14,161 bases of DNA from CAZCBJ01 sp964496705 (GCA_964496705.1 CAZCBJ010000095.1:1-14161), one strand, 5' to 3'. Positions 1 to 8,094 are shown, counted from the stretch's first letter. Numbers and translations are program-made. The notes: generated from the sequence alone by a model not told the origin.

Positions 1-1
1 T

Positions 2-418
2 CTCTACGACCCGCGCACCCATTCCTTCGGCGGTGATTACGACCGCGATCCGGCCTACTTCTGGCAGGGCACCCATCCGCGCGGGACGCGCTGGGCGTTC
101 ACCGGCTGGGACTTTCCCGGCCTGCGCTGGGCGGTGCAACTGGACGGCACGCTCAACGATCCCCGCGACACCGATCGTGGCTGGACGGTGGAGCTGGCTT
201 TCCCCTGGGAGGGGATGGGCGTACTGGCCAACGCGCGCCCGCTGCCGCCCCGCGACGGGGATGTTTGGCGCATGTTCTTCGGGCGCTTCCAGAAGCTGGA
301 GATTTCCGGACGCGAAGTTTCCCCCCATCCCGCCTGGGCGCTGAGCAAGCACGGCATCCCGGACACCCACCAGCCTGATCGCTTTCCGTATGTGCAATTT
401 TCGACCCGCGTTGCCTAA
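2..418 (+). CDS. Carbohydrate-binding family 9-like protein, 3' end only
   Basis: The reading frame is open from the window edge to the TAA at 416-418, giving 138 visible residues; the start lies outside the window. The segments RWAVQLDGTLND, then GWTVELAFPWEGM, and the final DRFPYVQFS match the layout of CBM9-like (DOMON-type) beta-sandwich domains. These typically show a 'dGTlN..D.D.GW..E.aiPw' core and end in a 'pe.WgyvqFs' strand. Such domains bind sugars or act as accessory domains on extracellular proteins. Only the C-terminal half is seen, so any catalytic domain or signal peptide upstream is unknown. The stop codon lies 7 bases before the -10 box of the next operon, so this gene is probably the end of a separate transcription unit. 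The family call rests on pattern recognition, not a search. Confidence 0.72.
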   Translation, partial: LYDPRTHSFGGDYDRDPAYFWQGTHPRGTRWAFTGWDFPGLRWAVQLDGTLNDPRDTDRGWTVELAFPWEGMGVLANARPLPPRDGDVWRMFFGRFQKLEISGREVSPHPAWALSKHGIPDTHQPDRFPYVQFSTRVA

Positions 419-425
419 GCGGTAG

Positions 426-431
426 TATAAT
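426..431 (+). promoter_or_regulatory. -10 promoter element (TATAAT) for the kinase/chaperone operon
   Basis: A perfect TATAAT lies in an otherwise GC-rich sequence, 92 bases before the kinase ATG. Transcription would start near 437-439. No good -35 hexamer is present 16-18 bases upstream; that stretch is GACCCG-like and falls in the last codons of the preceding gene. The promoter may therefore need an activator or an alternative sigma factor. It is the only clear promoter before the six-gene run ending at 10435. Confidence 0.55.
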
Positions 432-443
432 ATTTCTCTACAT

Positions 444-480
444 CCCAATTTATTGGGCTGTTGGCTGCCGATCCCCAACA
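444..480 (+). repeat. Two inverted repeats in the operon leader (possible operator or RNA stem-loops)
   Basis: CCCAAT (444-449) and ATTGGG (452-457) form a perfect palindrome with a 2-base centre. TGTTGG (459-464) and CCAACA (475-480) form a second perfect inverted repeat around 10 bases. TTGGG (453-457) can also pair with CCCAA (474-478), so alternative folds are possible. The elements begin about 7 bases after the predicted transcription start, a place where a bound repressor would block transcription. They match neither the CIRCE (HrcA) nor the HAIR (HspR) heat-shock operator. The regulatory role is inference. Confidence 0.45.
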
Positions 481-511
481 CGCACCGCATTCTCATTGCA
501 GCCTCTTTCCC

Positions 512-520
512 GGGGAGGGA
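512..520 (+). promoter_or_regulatory. Ribosome binding site deciding the kinase start
   Basis: GGGGAGGGA ends two bases before ATG 523, and its GGAGG core (514-518) ends four bases before it. An in-frame TTG at 496 lies upstream of this site and has no ribosome-binding sequence of its own. The ATG at 523 is therefore taken as the start. Confidence 0.7.
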
Positions 521-522
521 AT

Positions 523-1626
523 ATGACACTTCTAGTTGAAGGTCAGGTCATCGGAAAAACGTACACGGTGGAACGCTTTCTGGGCCAGGGGGCGTTCGCC
601 GAAGTGTATCGCGTGCGCCACCGCTTCCTGGGGCGCCAGGCGATGAAAGTTTTCAAATCCACCGGGATGACCATGACCGAGATCGAAGGCCTGCTCGAAG
701 AGGCGGTGCTGCTCTCGCAGATCGGCCATCCCAACATCATCCGCGTCTTCGACGCCAACGTGGTGGATACGGAGCACGGCCTGTGCGGCTTCTTCACGAT
801 GGAATACATCGCCGGCGGCAGCCTGGAACAATTCTGGAAAAGCTTCGGCATGCAGTTGATGCCCATCGAAACCGCGGTGGAGGTGGTGCGCCAGGCCACC
901 CGCGGTGTGACGGTGGCGCACAGCGAAAAACCGCCCATCATCCACCGCGACATCAAGCCCCAGAACCTGATGGTCGGTTACGAGGGCGACGGCCTGCGCG
1001 TGCGCGTTTCGGACTTTGGTCTGGCCAAGCGCGCCAATCCGCTGACCCTGATGGTCTCGGCGCGCGGCACACGCGCCTTTAAGGCCCCCGAAACCTTCAA
1101 GGATTTCAAGAGCGATTCGTGCGCCGGGGATGTGTGGGCGCTGGGCTGCACGCTCTACCTGCTGACCACCGACCGCTTCCCTTATTTTGATCCCAACCAG
1201 ATGGAACTGGTCGATTCAGATTCGTTTGACCACCCGCTCACGCCTGCCAGCCAGTTGAACATCAACGTGGACCCGCGCCTTGACCAGATCATCGCCCGCT
1301 GCCTGGCGCTCGACCCGCACAACCGCTACCCCACCGCCCGCGAGCTGCTCAAAGACCTGGAGGGCTGGCAGCCCGGCATGACCCCGCCCAAGCCTTCCAC
1401 CGGGAAATCCTCTTCCGAGCCCAACAAGACCGTCCTCGGGCCGGTGTCCAGTCTCAACCAGGAAGCAGCCAAAAAGATGGTGGATCAGGCCAAAAAGCTG
1501 GCCAAACGCGCCGACCGGTTGAGCGAAGCAGCCGACCTGATGGAGGAAGCCTTCAACAAGTGGCCTGAGCTGCGCGATGAATATGAATATCAGGTGCGCC
1601 TGTGGCGGCGCGGAATCATGAATTGA
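523..1626 (+). CDS. Soluble Hanks-type serine/threonine protein kinase
   Basis: This 367-residue protein should transfer the gamma-phosphate of ATP to Ser/Thr on target proteins in the cytoplasm. The kinase elements are complete: glycine loop GQGAFAEVY (21-29), ATP-binding Lys42 in AMKVF, catalytic HRDIKPQN (141-148), metal-binding DFG (164-166), APE (188-190) and D203-x-W205 of the F-helix. The kinase domain runs from about 14 to 280. A short Pro/Ser linker follows, then a charged helical tail (about 310-367) ending in LWRRGI. There is no transmembrane segment and no PASTA or other sensor domain, unlike PknB-type receptor kinases. It is the first gene of the chaperone operon, 45 bases before the J-like protein, so its likely targets or partners are the Hsp70, GrpE-like and Clp proteins downstream. 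The kinase call is firm; the targets are inference. Confidence 0.93.
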   Translation: MTLLVEGQVIGKTYTVERFLGQGAFAEVYRVRHRFLGRQAMKVFKSTGMTMTEIEGLLEEAVLLSQIGHPNIIRVFDANVVDTEHGLCGFFTMEYIAGGSLEQFWKSFGMQLMPIETAVEVVRQATRGVTVAHSEKPPIIHRDIKPQNLMVGYEGDGLRVRVSDFGLAKRANPLTLMVSARGTRAFKAPETFKDFKSDSCAGDVWALGCTLYLLTTDRFPYFDPNQMELVDSDSFDHPLTPASQLNINVDPRLDQIIARCLALDPHNRYPTARELLKDLEGWQPGMTPPKPSTGKSSSEPNKTVLGPVSSLNQEAAKKMVDQAKKLAKRADRLSEAADLMEEAFNKWPELRDEYEYQVRLWRRGIMN

Positions 1627-1671
1627 TCCACACCGCCGCGCCCTTCGATCCCTTTGCCCTGAGGTCCGCCC

Positions 1672-3813
1672 ATGTCCCCCAACCACAATAAAAACAGCCT
1701 GGACGAGATCGTCCTCGAAGCCGCCCAACCCAACATCTTTCAGATCAACGCTTTTCGCGTCCTCGAATTGAGCGTGGACAGCGGCGAGATGGAAATCAAC
1801 AAACGCAGGAAGATGATCGAAATCAGCCAGGCCAACAGCACGCCCCTCCCGCCCGGGTCCGGCCGCGCGCTGCCGCTGGACGGCACGCCGGACGGCTTTG
1901 TCGTCGCCGATTCGGTGCAGCGGCTGCGCGATCCAGAGCGGCGTTTCATTGACGAGTTCTTCTGGTTCTGGCCGCAAACGCTGGGCAACAGCCGCGAAGA
2001 CGAAGCCCTGGCTGCGCTGCGTGAGGGCGACGAGGAGCGCGCGGTGCAAATCTGGACCGAGGCAGCCAACAATTACAGCGTGGATAACGTCTCAGTGCAC
2101 AACCTGGCCGTGCTGGCGCACGCCCGCGCGCTTGACCTGGAGCTTTCGCTCAACGGCCGCGAGCCGACCATCGGCCAGTCCAGCCGTCTGGACATTTACT
2201 GGAAGCAGGCGCTCAAGCGTTACCAGAGCCTGCTCAAGGTGGATCCTTTCTGGGCGCGCCTTGAGGCGCGCGTGCGTGATTTTGACGACCCCATCCTCGA
2301 CAGCCGCACCGTGCAGAATCTGCGCGCCGCCCTGCCCCAGGGGCTGCTGCTGATCAACGCGCGCATGGCCGCCCAAGCCGCCGAGCGGGAGGACAAGCCG
2401 GCCGTGGAGCGCCACCTCAACGTGATGAAGACCTCCGGTTTTGAACCCAAAACCGTCGAGGATGCCCTCCTGCGCGCGTTGGACCCGCTGCGCCAGCGCC
2501 TCAAGACCTACGCCAAAAGCGCCGAGGAGCGCACCAACGCCGACCCCGCTCACGCGGACAAGGCGATCAATGAGCTGCTCGACAACTGCCAACCGATTTT
2601 GCGCGTAATCGGCGCACTGCTGCCGATGGGTTCTCTCACCCTGCAAACCATGCGCGACGACCTGGCCCAGACCTGCATGCAGTGCGCGGTGACCTTTGGC
2701 AACAAGACCGAGAGCTGGGGCAAGGCTCTGCTGATCCTCGAGCGCGTCCAGGCCATTGCTTCCAGCCCTTCGGTGCGCGACCGCGTCCAACAGAACATGA
2801 AGCAGCTCAAGGACAACATCGCCATCAACAACGACTGGCACGGCGACGGTTACTTTGACCTGCCTGCCAACATCATCAACGACCTGGAAGCCGCCTATCG
2901 CAAGGCAGAAGCGCGCGATTGGGACGGCTCCCTGCGCGACCTTGAGGGGGTGATGCCGCAGGTGGATGCCAGCCAGAAACATTTGGTGCACAAGGCCATG
3001 GCTTATGCCTACAACGGCCGCGCCCAGGATTGCATCCAGGCCGCCGCCAACAGCAACGACCGCCGCAGGATGATGGACGCGCTCAAGACTGCCAACGACG
3101 ACCTGCTGCGCGCCCAGGAATGCGATCCCAACAACCGCCTGGTGACCGACAACCTCTCGGCCACCCGCCGGCTGGGCATACAGATGGGCGTGTCGCTGCC
3201 CAGCCGCCCCTCTGGCGCGCGCGTTCAGCGCCCCGCTGCGCCCCAGCCCGCCCGCCCGGCACAACAGAAACCGCAGCCGCCCCGCCCGGCCCAGCAGCAG
3301 CCTCCGCGTCCCCAGTCCAAACCTGCACCGCGGGGGAAGACCTCCTATCCGCGCTGGTTCGCCGCCAGCGCCAGCCTAGTGCAGCACTTCTTTGCCGGGC
3401 TGGTGGATGCGGCCGGGCTGATTGGGCTGTTTTTGTTGGTGGTACCGTATGTGACCATGAAGGTGCTCAAAATGGCATCTTATCAACCAGTGACCTCAAC
3501 ATTGATCATGGCGGGCACGGTCGTGGTCTACTATACGCTCTTCCATGCCGTGCTGGGAAGGCGTACGATCGGCGAGCGCCTGACCAAGAGTGAAGCGCTG
3601 ACCCTGGATGGGGCGCAATTGAACCTGTTCCGCGCTCTGCTGCGCAGCATCCTCTTTGTCCTGCCGTTGACCATCAGCCTGATGATTGGAAATCTCACCA
3701 CCTTCAAATATTACTGGGTGGTGCTGTTGGTTTACCTGCTGCCTGCCCTCAACAGCGACCGGCGCGGCTTCCACGATTTCTTCTCAGGCAGCGTCCTGCG
3801 CAAGGTTGAATAA
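1672..3813 (+). CDS. J-like / helical-repeat protein with C-terminal RDD membrane domain
   Basis: This 713-residue protein starts at ATG 1672, with GAGGT (1661-1665) as ribosome binding site. Residues about 21-50 (NAFRVLELSVDSGEMEINKR) read like the first helices of a J-domain-related module. A segment at 84-101, LRDPERRFIDEFFWFWP, follows it. No HPD tripeptide is present, so it is not a canonical DnaJ. Residues about 105-500 are helical and TPR-like, for example LREGDEERAVQIWTEAANN. A Pro/Gln/Arg-rich linker (about 507-557) leads to an RDD-family domain (559-713) with about four hydrophobic helices, Asp579 in helix 1, a TIGERL loop and a final DRRGFHDFFSGS signature. The helical part should lie in the cytoplasm, tethered to the inner membrane. 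Its place between the kinase and the GrpE-like gene suggests a membrane-bound partner of the Hsp70. RDD and repeat calls are good; the J-like role is inference. Confidence 0.78.
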   Translation: MSPNHNKNSLDEIVLEAAQPNIFQINAFRVLELSVDSGEMEINKRRKMIEISQANSTPLPPGSGRALPLDGTPDGFVVADSVQRLRDPERRFIDEFFWFWPQTLGNSREDEALAALREGDEERAVQIWTEAANNYSVDNVSVHNLAVLAHARALDLELSLNGREPTIGQSSRLDIYWKQALKRYQSLLKVDPFWARLEARVRDFDDPILDSRTVQNLRAALPQGLLLINARMAAQAAEREDKPAVERHLNVMKTSGFEPKTVEDALLRALDPLRQRLKTYAKSAEERTNADPAHADKAINELLDNCQPILRVIGALLPMGSLTLQTMRDDLAQTCMQCAVTFGNKTESWGKALLILERVQAIASSPSVRDRVQQNMKQLKDNIAINNDWHGDGYFDLPANIINDLEAAYRKAEARDWDGSLRDLEGVMPQVDASQKHLVHKAMAYAYNGRAQDCIQAAANSNDRRRMMDALKTANDDLLRAQECDPNNRLVTDNLSATRRLGIQMGVSLPSRPSGARVQRPAAPQPARPAQQKPQPPRPAQQQPPRPQSKPAPRGKTSYPRWFAASASLVQHFFAGLVDAAGLIGLFLLVVPYVTMKVLKMASYQPVTSTLIMAGTVVVYYTLFHAVLGRRTIGERLTKSEALTLDGAQLNLFRALLRSILFVLPLTISLMIGNLTTFKYYWVVLLVYLLPALNSDRRGFHDFFSGSVLRKVE

Positions 3814-3843
3814 AGCGTAATCCCACCATGAAAGGCTGTGCGT

Positions 3844-4458
3844 ATGTCCCGTGAGCGAAACAAAAGCAAAGGCAGGACCCGGCTGGAAATCCAGGATTTC
3901 ATCAGCGACGTCACCCAGCGGCTCATGCCGCGCGTCATCCGCATCCCGCGCCCGATGATGGGCTCCAAGGAGGAGCTGATCGCCTTCCGCGCCCGGCTGG
4001 AGGACGCGGTGGAACAATCGGTGCAGGAATGGCTCGAATCCAATCGGCGCGTTCCCACCCCGGAACCCCCGCCTGAGCCTGCCCCTCCGCCCGCGGTGAC
4101 TTCGGGCGAGGACGAGTTCTTCCAGCAGCAGATGAAGACCATGGCCGATGCCTGCACGGGACTGTGGCGGCTGCGCGGGCGGCTGACCCAACCCGGCACC
4201 AACAGCCCCCTGCCCGGCGTGGAGCGCGCCTACCGCCATTTCGAATCGGTCTGGGATGTGCTGGCCGGCGCGGGCTTCAAGATCATGGACCACACCGGCG
4301 ATCCTTTTGACGCCGGCATGTCGCTCAAGGTGATCAGCTATGAGCCAACCCCCGGCGCGGAGCGCGAGCAGGTGCTGGAAACCATCAAGCCCTCCATCTT
4401 TTACAAGACCCACTGCATTCAGACGGGCGAGGTCATCGTCGCCTTGCCCGAGAAATGA
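3844..4458 (+). CDS. Divergent GrpE-like nucleotide exchange factor
   Basis: This protein of 204 residues probably releases ADP from the neighbouring Hsp70. The GrpE beta-domain is recognisable at the C-terminus (about 140-204): DHTGDPFDAGMSLKVISYEP, then EQVLETIKPSIFYK and GEVIVALPEK. This matches the family's 'G.pFDp..H.Av' and closing 'A.V.Va' strands, with Ser161 where a His usually stands. The N-terminal half is helical (1-70), with a Pro-rich break at about 70-85. It is not the long uninterrupted coiled coil of standard GrpE. ATG 3844 is preferred over GTG 3838 because AAAGG (3831-3835) is spaced correctly only for the ATG. The gene lies 30 bases after the RDD protein and 36 bases before the Hsp70 gene, the usual pairing of exchange factor and chaperone. 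Dimer formation cannot be judged from the sequence. Confidence 0.8.
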   Translation: MSRERNKSKGRTRLEIQDFISDVTQRLMPRVIRIPRPMMGSKEELIAFRARLEDAVEQSVQEWLESNRRVPTPEPPPEPAPPPAVTSGEDEFFQQQMKTMADACTGLWRLRGRLTQPGTNSPLPGVERAYRHFESVWDVLAGAGFKIMDHTGDPFDAGMSLKVISYEPTPGAEREQVLETIKPSIFYKTHCIQTGEVIVALPEK

Positions 4459-4494
4459 TCGACACGCCCTTAATTTATTCACAGGAGATATCAA

Positions 4495-6996
4495 ATGCGC
4501 GCAACCATTGATTTCGGAATTGACCTGGGGACCACCAACAGCGCCATCGCCGTGCTGGAAGGCACCCGCGCGACGGTGATCAAGAACAACAACAGCCTTG
4601 AGTACACCCCCTCGGTGGTGTGGATCGACAAGAACAACCGCCTGATGGTCGGCCGGGCAGCCAAAATGCGCCTGGAGCAGGAGCCGGAGAACGTCAAGTC
4701 TGAATTCAAGCTGCAGATGGGCGCTGAATACGAGTACCGTTTTGAAAGCACCGGGCGCATCTTCAAGCCCGAGGAGCTTTCGGCCGAGGTGCTCAAATCG
4801 CTGCGCGCGGATGTGCAGCAGCGCCTGGGCGAGGACATCACCGCCGCGGTGATCACCGTCCCGGCAGCCTTCGAGCTGCCGCAGTGCGACGCCACCCGAC
4901 GCGCCGCGCAGCTGGCCGGGCTGCAGTTCAGCCCGCTGATCATGGAGCCCACCGCGGCAGCCATGGCGCACGCCTTCCAGTCCAAGTCTGACAAGGTCTA
5001 CTGGCTGGTGTACGACCTGGGCGGCGGCACCTTCGACGCGGCGGTGATCCAGATCCGCGAGGGCACCTTCCGCATCGTCAACCACGCCGGTGACAATCAC
5101 CTGGGCGGCAAGCTGATCGACTGGGAGATCGTCGAGAAACTGTTGGCGCCTGACGTGGCGAACAAATATCGGGTGAGCAATTTCACCCGCGGCAATGCGC
5201 AGTGGCGCATGGCCTTCGCCAAGCTCAAATACTACGCCGAAGAAGCCAAGATCAACCTGTCCACCCAGGAGTCCTACTTTATCACGATTGATTATCTGTG
5301 CAAGGACGACAACGGTGAGCCGGTGCCGTTCGAATACGAGCTCAAACGCAGCGAGGTGGTGCGCCTGGCCCGTCCCTTCATCCAACGCTCGGTCAACATC
5401 GCCCGCCAGGCGCTGGCCGAATCCAAGCTGGGCATCGCCAACGTCGAGAAGGTGGTGCTGGTGGGCGGCCCCACCCTGGCTCCTTACGTGCGCGAGATCC
5501 TCGAAGACGCGCACGAGGGTCTGGGCATCCGCCTGGATTACAGCGTCGACCCACTCACCGTGGTGGCACAGGGCGCAGCAATTTTTGCCGGCATGCAGCG
5601 TCTGGAAGGCGCCATCCCCGCGCCGCCCCCCAAAGAATCGGCGGGCGAGGAAATATACACGGTCAAGCTGGAATACGACCCCATCGGCGCCGACCCCGAA
5701 CCGCTGGTCGGCGGCAAGATCGTCCCACCCGCCGCGCAGGATCTGCAGGGCTTCCAGATCGAGTTCAGCAACAGCTCCTCCCAGCCCGCCTGGCGCAGCG
5801 GCAAGCTGGCTTTGGGCAGCAACGGCGCCTTCGCCGCCACGCTGTGGGCGCAGCGCGGCATGCCAAATATCTTCAAGATTGAACTGACCGACCGCAACGG
5901 GCGCGTCCTCAAGGTGTCTCCCGCCGAGTTCAGCTACACCATGGGCACCCGCCCGGGCGAGCAGCCGCTCATCCATTCCATCGGCGTGGCCAAAGCCAAC
6001 AATGAAGTGGACTGGTTCATGGAGAAAGGCACCACCCTGCCCGCGCGCCAGCGCCACATCCTGCGCTCGGCCATCACCCTGCATGCCGGCAAGCAGGGAG
6101 AAGCCATCCGCATTCCGGTGGTGGAGGGCAGCAACGAGCGCGCCGACCGCAACAAGGTGATCGGCTCACTGGTCATCCCCGCCTCCGCTGCCCGCCGCGA
6201 TGTGCCCGCCGAAACCGAGATCGAAATTTCCCTCGAGATCGACGCCTCACGCATCATCACCGCCTCGGCTTACATTGGGCTGCTCGACCAGGATTTCCAG
6301 GCAGTCATCGATTATCACAAGCCGGCGGTGGACCTGGACAAGATGCAGCAGGACCTCGAGCGCCAGCGCAAGCGTCTGGACACCGCCCGCCAGCGCACCC
6401 GCGAGGTGGGTGATTCCGGCGCGCGCGAGGTGCTGGAGCGCAAGATCGAAGGCGAAAACATGGTCGAGAACGTGCAGTCCTCCCTGGCGGCTGCCAGCGG
6501 CGACCCCGATGCGGTGGACAAAGCCCAGAACCGCCTGATCGACCTGAAGATCGCCATTGACCAGGTGGAAGACCGTCTGGCATTGCCGGCGATGAAGCAG
6601 GAAGCCGAGGAGAAGATCACACGCGTCACCGAGATCGTCACCCAGTACGGCAATAGCGAAGCCCGCCGCCAGCTCGAAATCCTGGTGCGCGACCTGCGCC
6701 AGGCGCTGCAATCCGAGGATGCCGATTTGATCCGGCGCAAGTCCGAGGAAATTGACACGTTGGCCATCATGGTGTTGCGCGAGCGGCCCGAATTCTGGGT
6801 CGGCTTCTTCCAGCATCTGGAGGAATACCGCGCCCGCATGGTGGACCAGGCTGCCGCCGACCAGCTCATCTCGCAGGGCTACCAGGCCATGCAGGCCAAT
6901 GACCTGCCGCGCCTCAAAGCCATCGTCCAGCAACTGCTCGGTCTGCTGCCCCAGGACGTGCGCGATGAGATTGAGCGCATCTCTGATGTTCACTAA
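4495..6996 (+). CDS. Large Hsp70/DnaK-family chaperone with an extra beta-rich insert
   Basis: The 833-residue protein is an ATP-dependent chaperone that binds and releases unfolded polypeptides. The nucleotide-binding domain (about 1-375) has phosphate-1 DLGTTNSAIAV (10-20), phosphate-2 DLGGGTFD (174-181), GDNHLGG (199-205) and adenosine motif VVLVGG (320-325). A beta-rich region of about 110 residues (386-490), not present in DnaK, separates it from the substrate-binding beta domain. That domain starts at SIGVA (495) and contains TTLPARQRHILRSA, ending near SAYIG (about 600). The helical lid is long and charged (about 610-760), with a further helical tail to 833 rich in Leu/Gln. Standard DnaK is about 610-640 residues. 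AGGAG (4483-4487) gives a strong ribosome binding site. The upstream GrpE-like gene and downstream Clp ATPase fit a chaperone/unfoldase unit. It is best read as a DnaK paralogue rather than the housekeeping copy. Confidence 0.93.
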   Translation: MRATIDFGIDLGTTNSAIAVLEGTRATVIKNNNSLEYTPSVVWIDKNNRLMVGRAAKMRLEQEPENVKSEFKLQMGAEYEYRFESTGRIFKPEELSAEVLKSLRADVQQRLGEDITAAVITVPAAFELPQCDATRRAAQLAGLQFSPLIMEPTAAAMAHAFQSKSDKVYWLVYDLGGGTFDAAVIQIREGTFRIVNHAGDNHLGGKLIDWEIVEKLLAPDVANKYRVSNFTRGNAQWRMAFAKLKYYAEEAKINLSTQESYFITIDYLCKDDNGEPVPFEYELKRSEVVRLARPFIQRSVNIARQALAESKLGIANVEKVVLVGGPTLAPYVREILEDAHEGLGIRLDYSVDPLTVVAQGAAIFAGMQRLEGAIPAPPPKESAGEEIYTVKLEYDPIGADPEPLVGGKIVPPAAQDLQGFQIEFSNSSSQPAWRSGKLALGSNGAFAATLWAQRGMPNIFKIELTDRNGRVLKVSPAEFSYTMGTRPGEQPLIHSIGVAKANNEVDWFMEKGTTLPARQRHILRSAITLHAGKQGEAIRIPVVEGSNERADRNKVIGSLVIPASAARRDVPAETEIEISLEIDASRIITASAYIGLLDQDFQAVIDYHKPAVDLDKMQQDLERQRKRLDTARQRTREVGDSGAREVLERKIEGENMVENVQSSLAAASGDPDAVDKAQNRLIDLKIAIDQVEDRLALPAMKQEAEEKITRVTEIVTQYGNSEARRQLEILVRDLRQALQSEDADLIRRKSEEIDTLAIMVLRERPEFWVGFFQHLEEYRARMVDQAAADQLISQGYQAMQANDLPRLKAIVQQLLGLLPQDVRDEIERISDVH

Positions 6997-6999
6997 CCC

Positions 7000-8094
7000 A
7001 TGAGCATGCCATCTGAAACCAAACCCGAAGCCTCACCGCCCGAAGCCGCCGCCCCGCCCCCCGGCGCGGTGCCGGCGCTGGACGCGCTGATGTACCGGCT
7101 GAACATGGCCCAGGCGGCCGAGCTGGCCCGCGCCGGCAAGTACGCCGAGGCCGACGCCATCCTGGACGGCATGGGCGAACAGAAAAACCGCGGCCCGGTC
7201 TGCGACCTGCGCGCGCGCATCTGCGCCCAGCAAGGACGGCTGGGGCAGGCTGAAGCGTTCTGGAAACAGGCGCTGCTCTTTGAGCCCGGCAACCCCGACT
7301 ATCAGGCTGGGCTGGATTACATCTATAAAGCCCAGCGCCCGGCCAACCCGCGCCTGCTGCTGCGCGCCTGGCTGCCGCGTTTGCTGGGGGGATTGCTCGC
7401 CCTGGCGCTGGTGGTCTGGCTGGGTTTGCGCCTGGCGGCTGTGCAGCGCGCCGTCGGGCAACCCGCCGCACCGGCTGCGCTGCCACCGGTGATCACCGTG
7501 ATAGCCCCCGCGCCAACGGTGGTGGTCAACGTTCCCGAGTCGGCTGCCCCGGCTGATCTGGACGCGCTGCGCGACGACCTCTCCGCCCAGATTCAAGCGC
7601 TGGGTCAATCCCAGGCCTCGCCGGAGCAGATGGAAAAGCTGCTCGCCGCGCAAGAGAGCATCCTCGCCAGCCTGTCAGCCACGCCCGCCCCCCTTGATTT
7701 ATCCATCAGTCTGCCCGGCGTGCAGGCTGCGCCGCAGGGCGCCGGAATTCAGGTGACTTTCACCGACGGGCTCTTTCTCTACGAGTCAGCCCTCAGCCCG
7801 CAGGGCGCGGCCCTGCTGACCCGGCTGGGGCAGCAGTTGGAACCGCACGCCGCGCGCATCCACATCGCCGTCACCGGTTATGTGGACGACAGCGAGGACA
7901 GCGCGTACTTCGATCTGGGTCTGCTGCGCGCGCTGCGCGTCTTCGACCACCTGACCGCCAGCACCCAGTTGCCGCCGGAGGTGTTCAGCCTCCAACCCCA
8001 GGCCGCACAGCCGGCCCCTTATCCCAATGATTCGCCCGAAAACCGGGCGCGCAACCGCACCGTAACCCTCTTGATCACCGCCCGGACTCCCTGA
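7000..8094 (+). CDS. TPR - transmembrane - OmpA/MotB-like protein
   Basis: This 364-residue protein has four parts. A Pro/Ala-rich start is followed by TPR-like helices (about 32-106) containing ARAGKYAEADAILDGM and LGQAEAFWKQALLFEPGNPD. One transmembrane helix (about 127-147, LLGGLLALALVVWLGLRL) comes next. After a linker with a coiled-coil-like stretch (185-225) there is an OmpA-like domain (about 250-360). That domain keeps the first strand IQVTFTDGLFLYESA, the GYVDD loop (293-297) in place of GHTD, R310-A311 in place of the conserved 'RA', and RNRTVTLLI at the end. Asp296 and Arg310 could bind peptidoglycan as in OmpA/Pal/MotB. The TPR part would face the cytoplasm and the OmpA part the cell wall. 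The gene begins 3 bases after the Hsp70 stop with no evident ribosome binding site, suggesting translational coupling. A role in anchoring the chaperone complex at the envelope is inference. Confidence 0.8.
   Translation: MSMPSETKPEASPPEAAAPPPGAVPALDALMYRLNMAQAAELARAGKYAEADAILDGMGEQKNRGPVCDLRARICAQQGRLGQAEAFWKQALLFEPGNPDYQAGLDYIYKAQRPANPRLLLRAWLPRLLGGLLALALVVWLGLRLAAVQRAVGQPAAPAALPPVITVIAPAPTVVVNVPESAAPADLDALRDDLSAQIQALGQSQASPEQMEKLLAAQESILASLSATPAPLDLSISLPGVQAAPQGAGIQVTFTDGLFLYESALSPQGAALLTRLGQQLEPHAARIHIAVTGYVDDSEDSAYFDLGLLRALRVFDHLTASTQLPPEVFSLQPQAAQPAPYPNDSPENRARNRTVTLLITARTP

Noticed and set aside
3828..3854. Tiny ORF (MKGCAYVP) overlapping the start of the GrpE-like gene
   Set aside because: It has eight codons, no ribosome binding site of its own and no recognisable leader-peptide feature; likely chance.
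5095..5097. Asn201 in the Hsp70 motif GDNHLGG where E. coli DnaK has Thr199
   Set aside because: GDNHLGG occurs in normal DnaK proteins, for example in Actinobacteria, so it does not indicate loss of function.
3784..6084. A 766-codon open frame on the - strand opposite the GrpE-like and Hsp70 genes
   Set aside because: It is an antisense shadow caused by high GC and biased third positions. Its translation is low-complexity, His/Gly/Leu-rich and matches nothing, while the + strand carries clear family motifs throughout.
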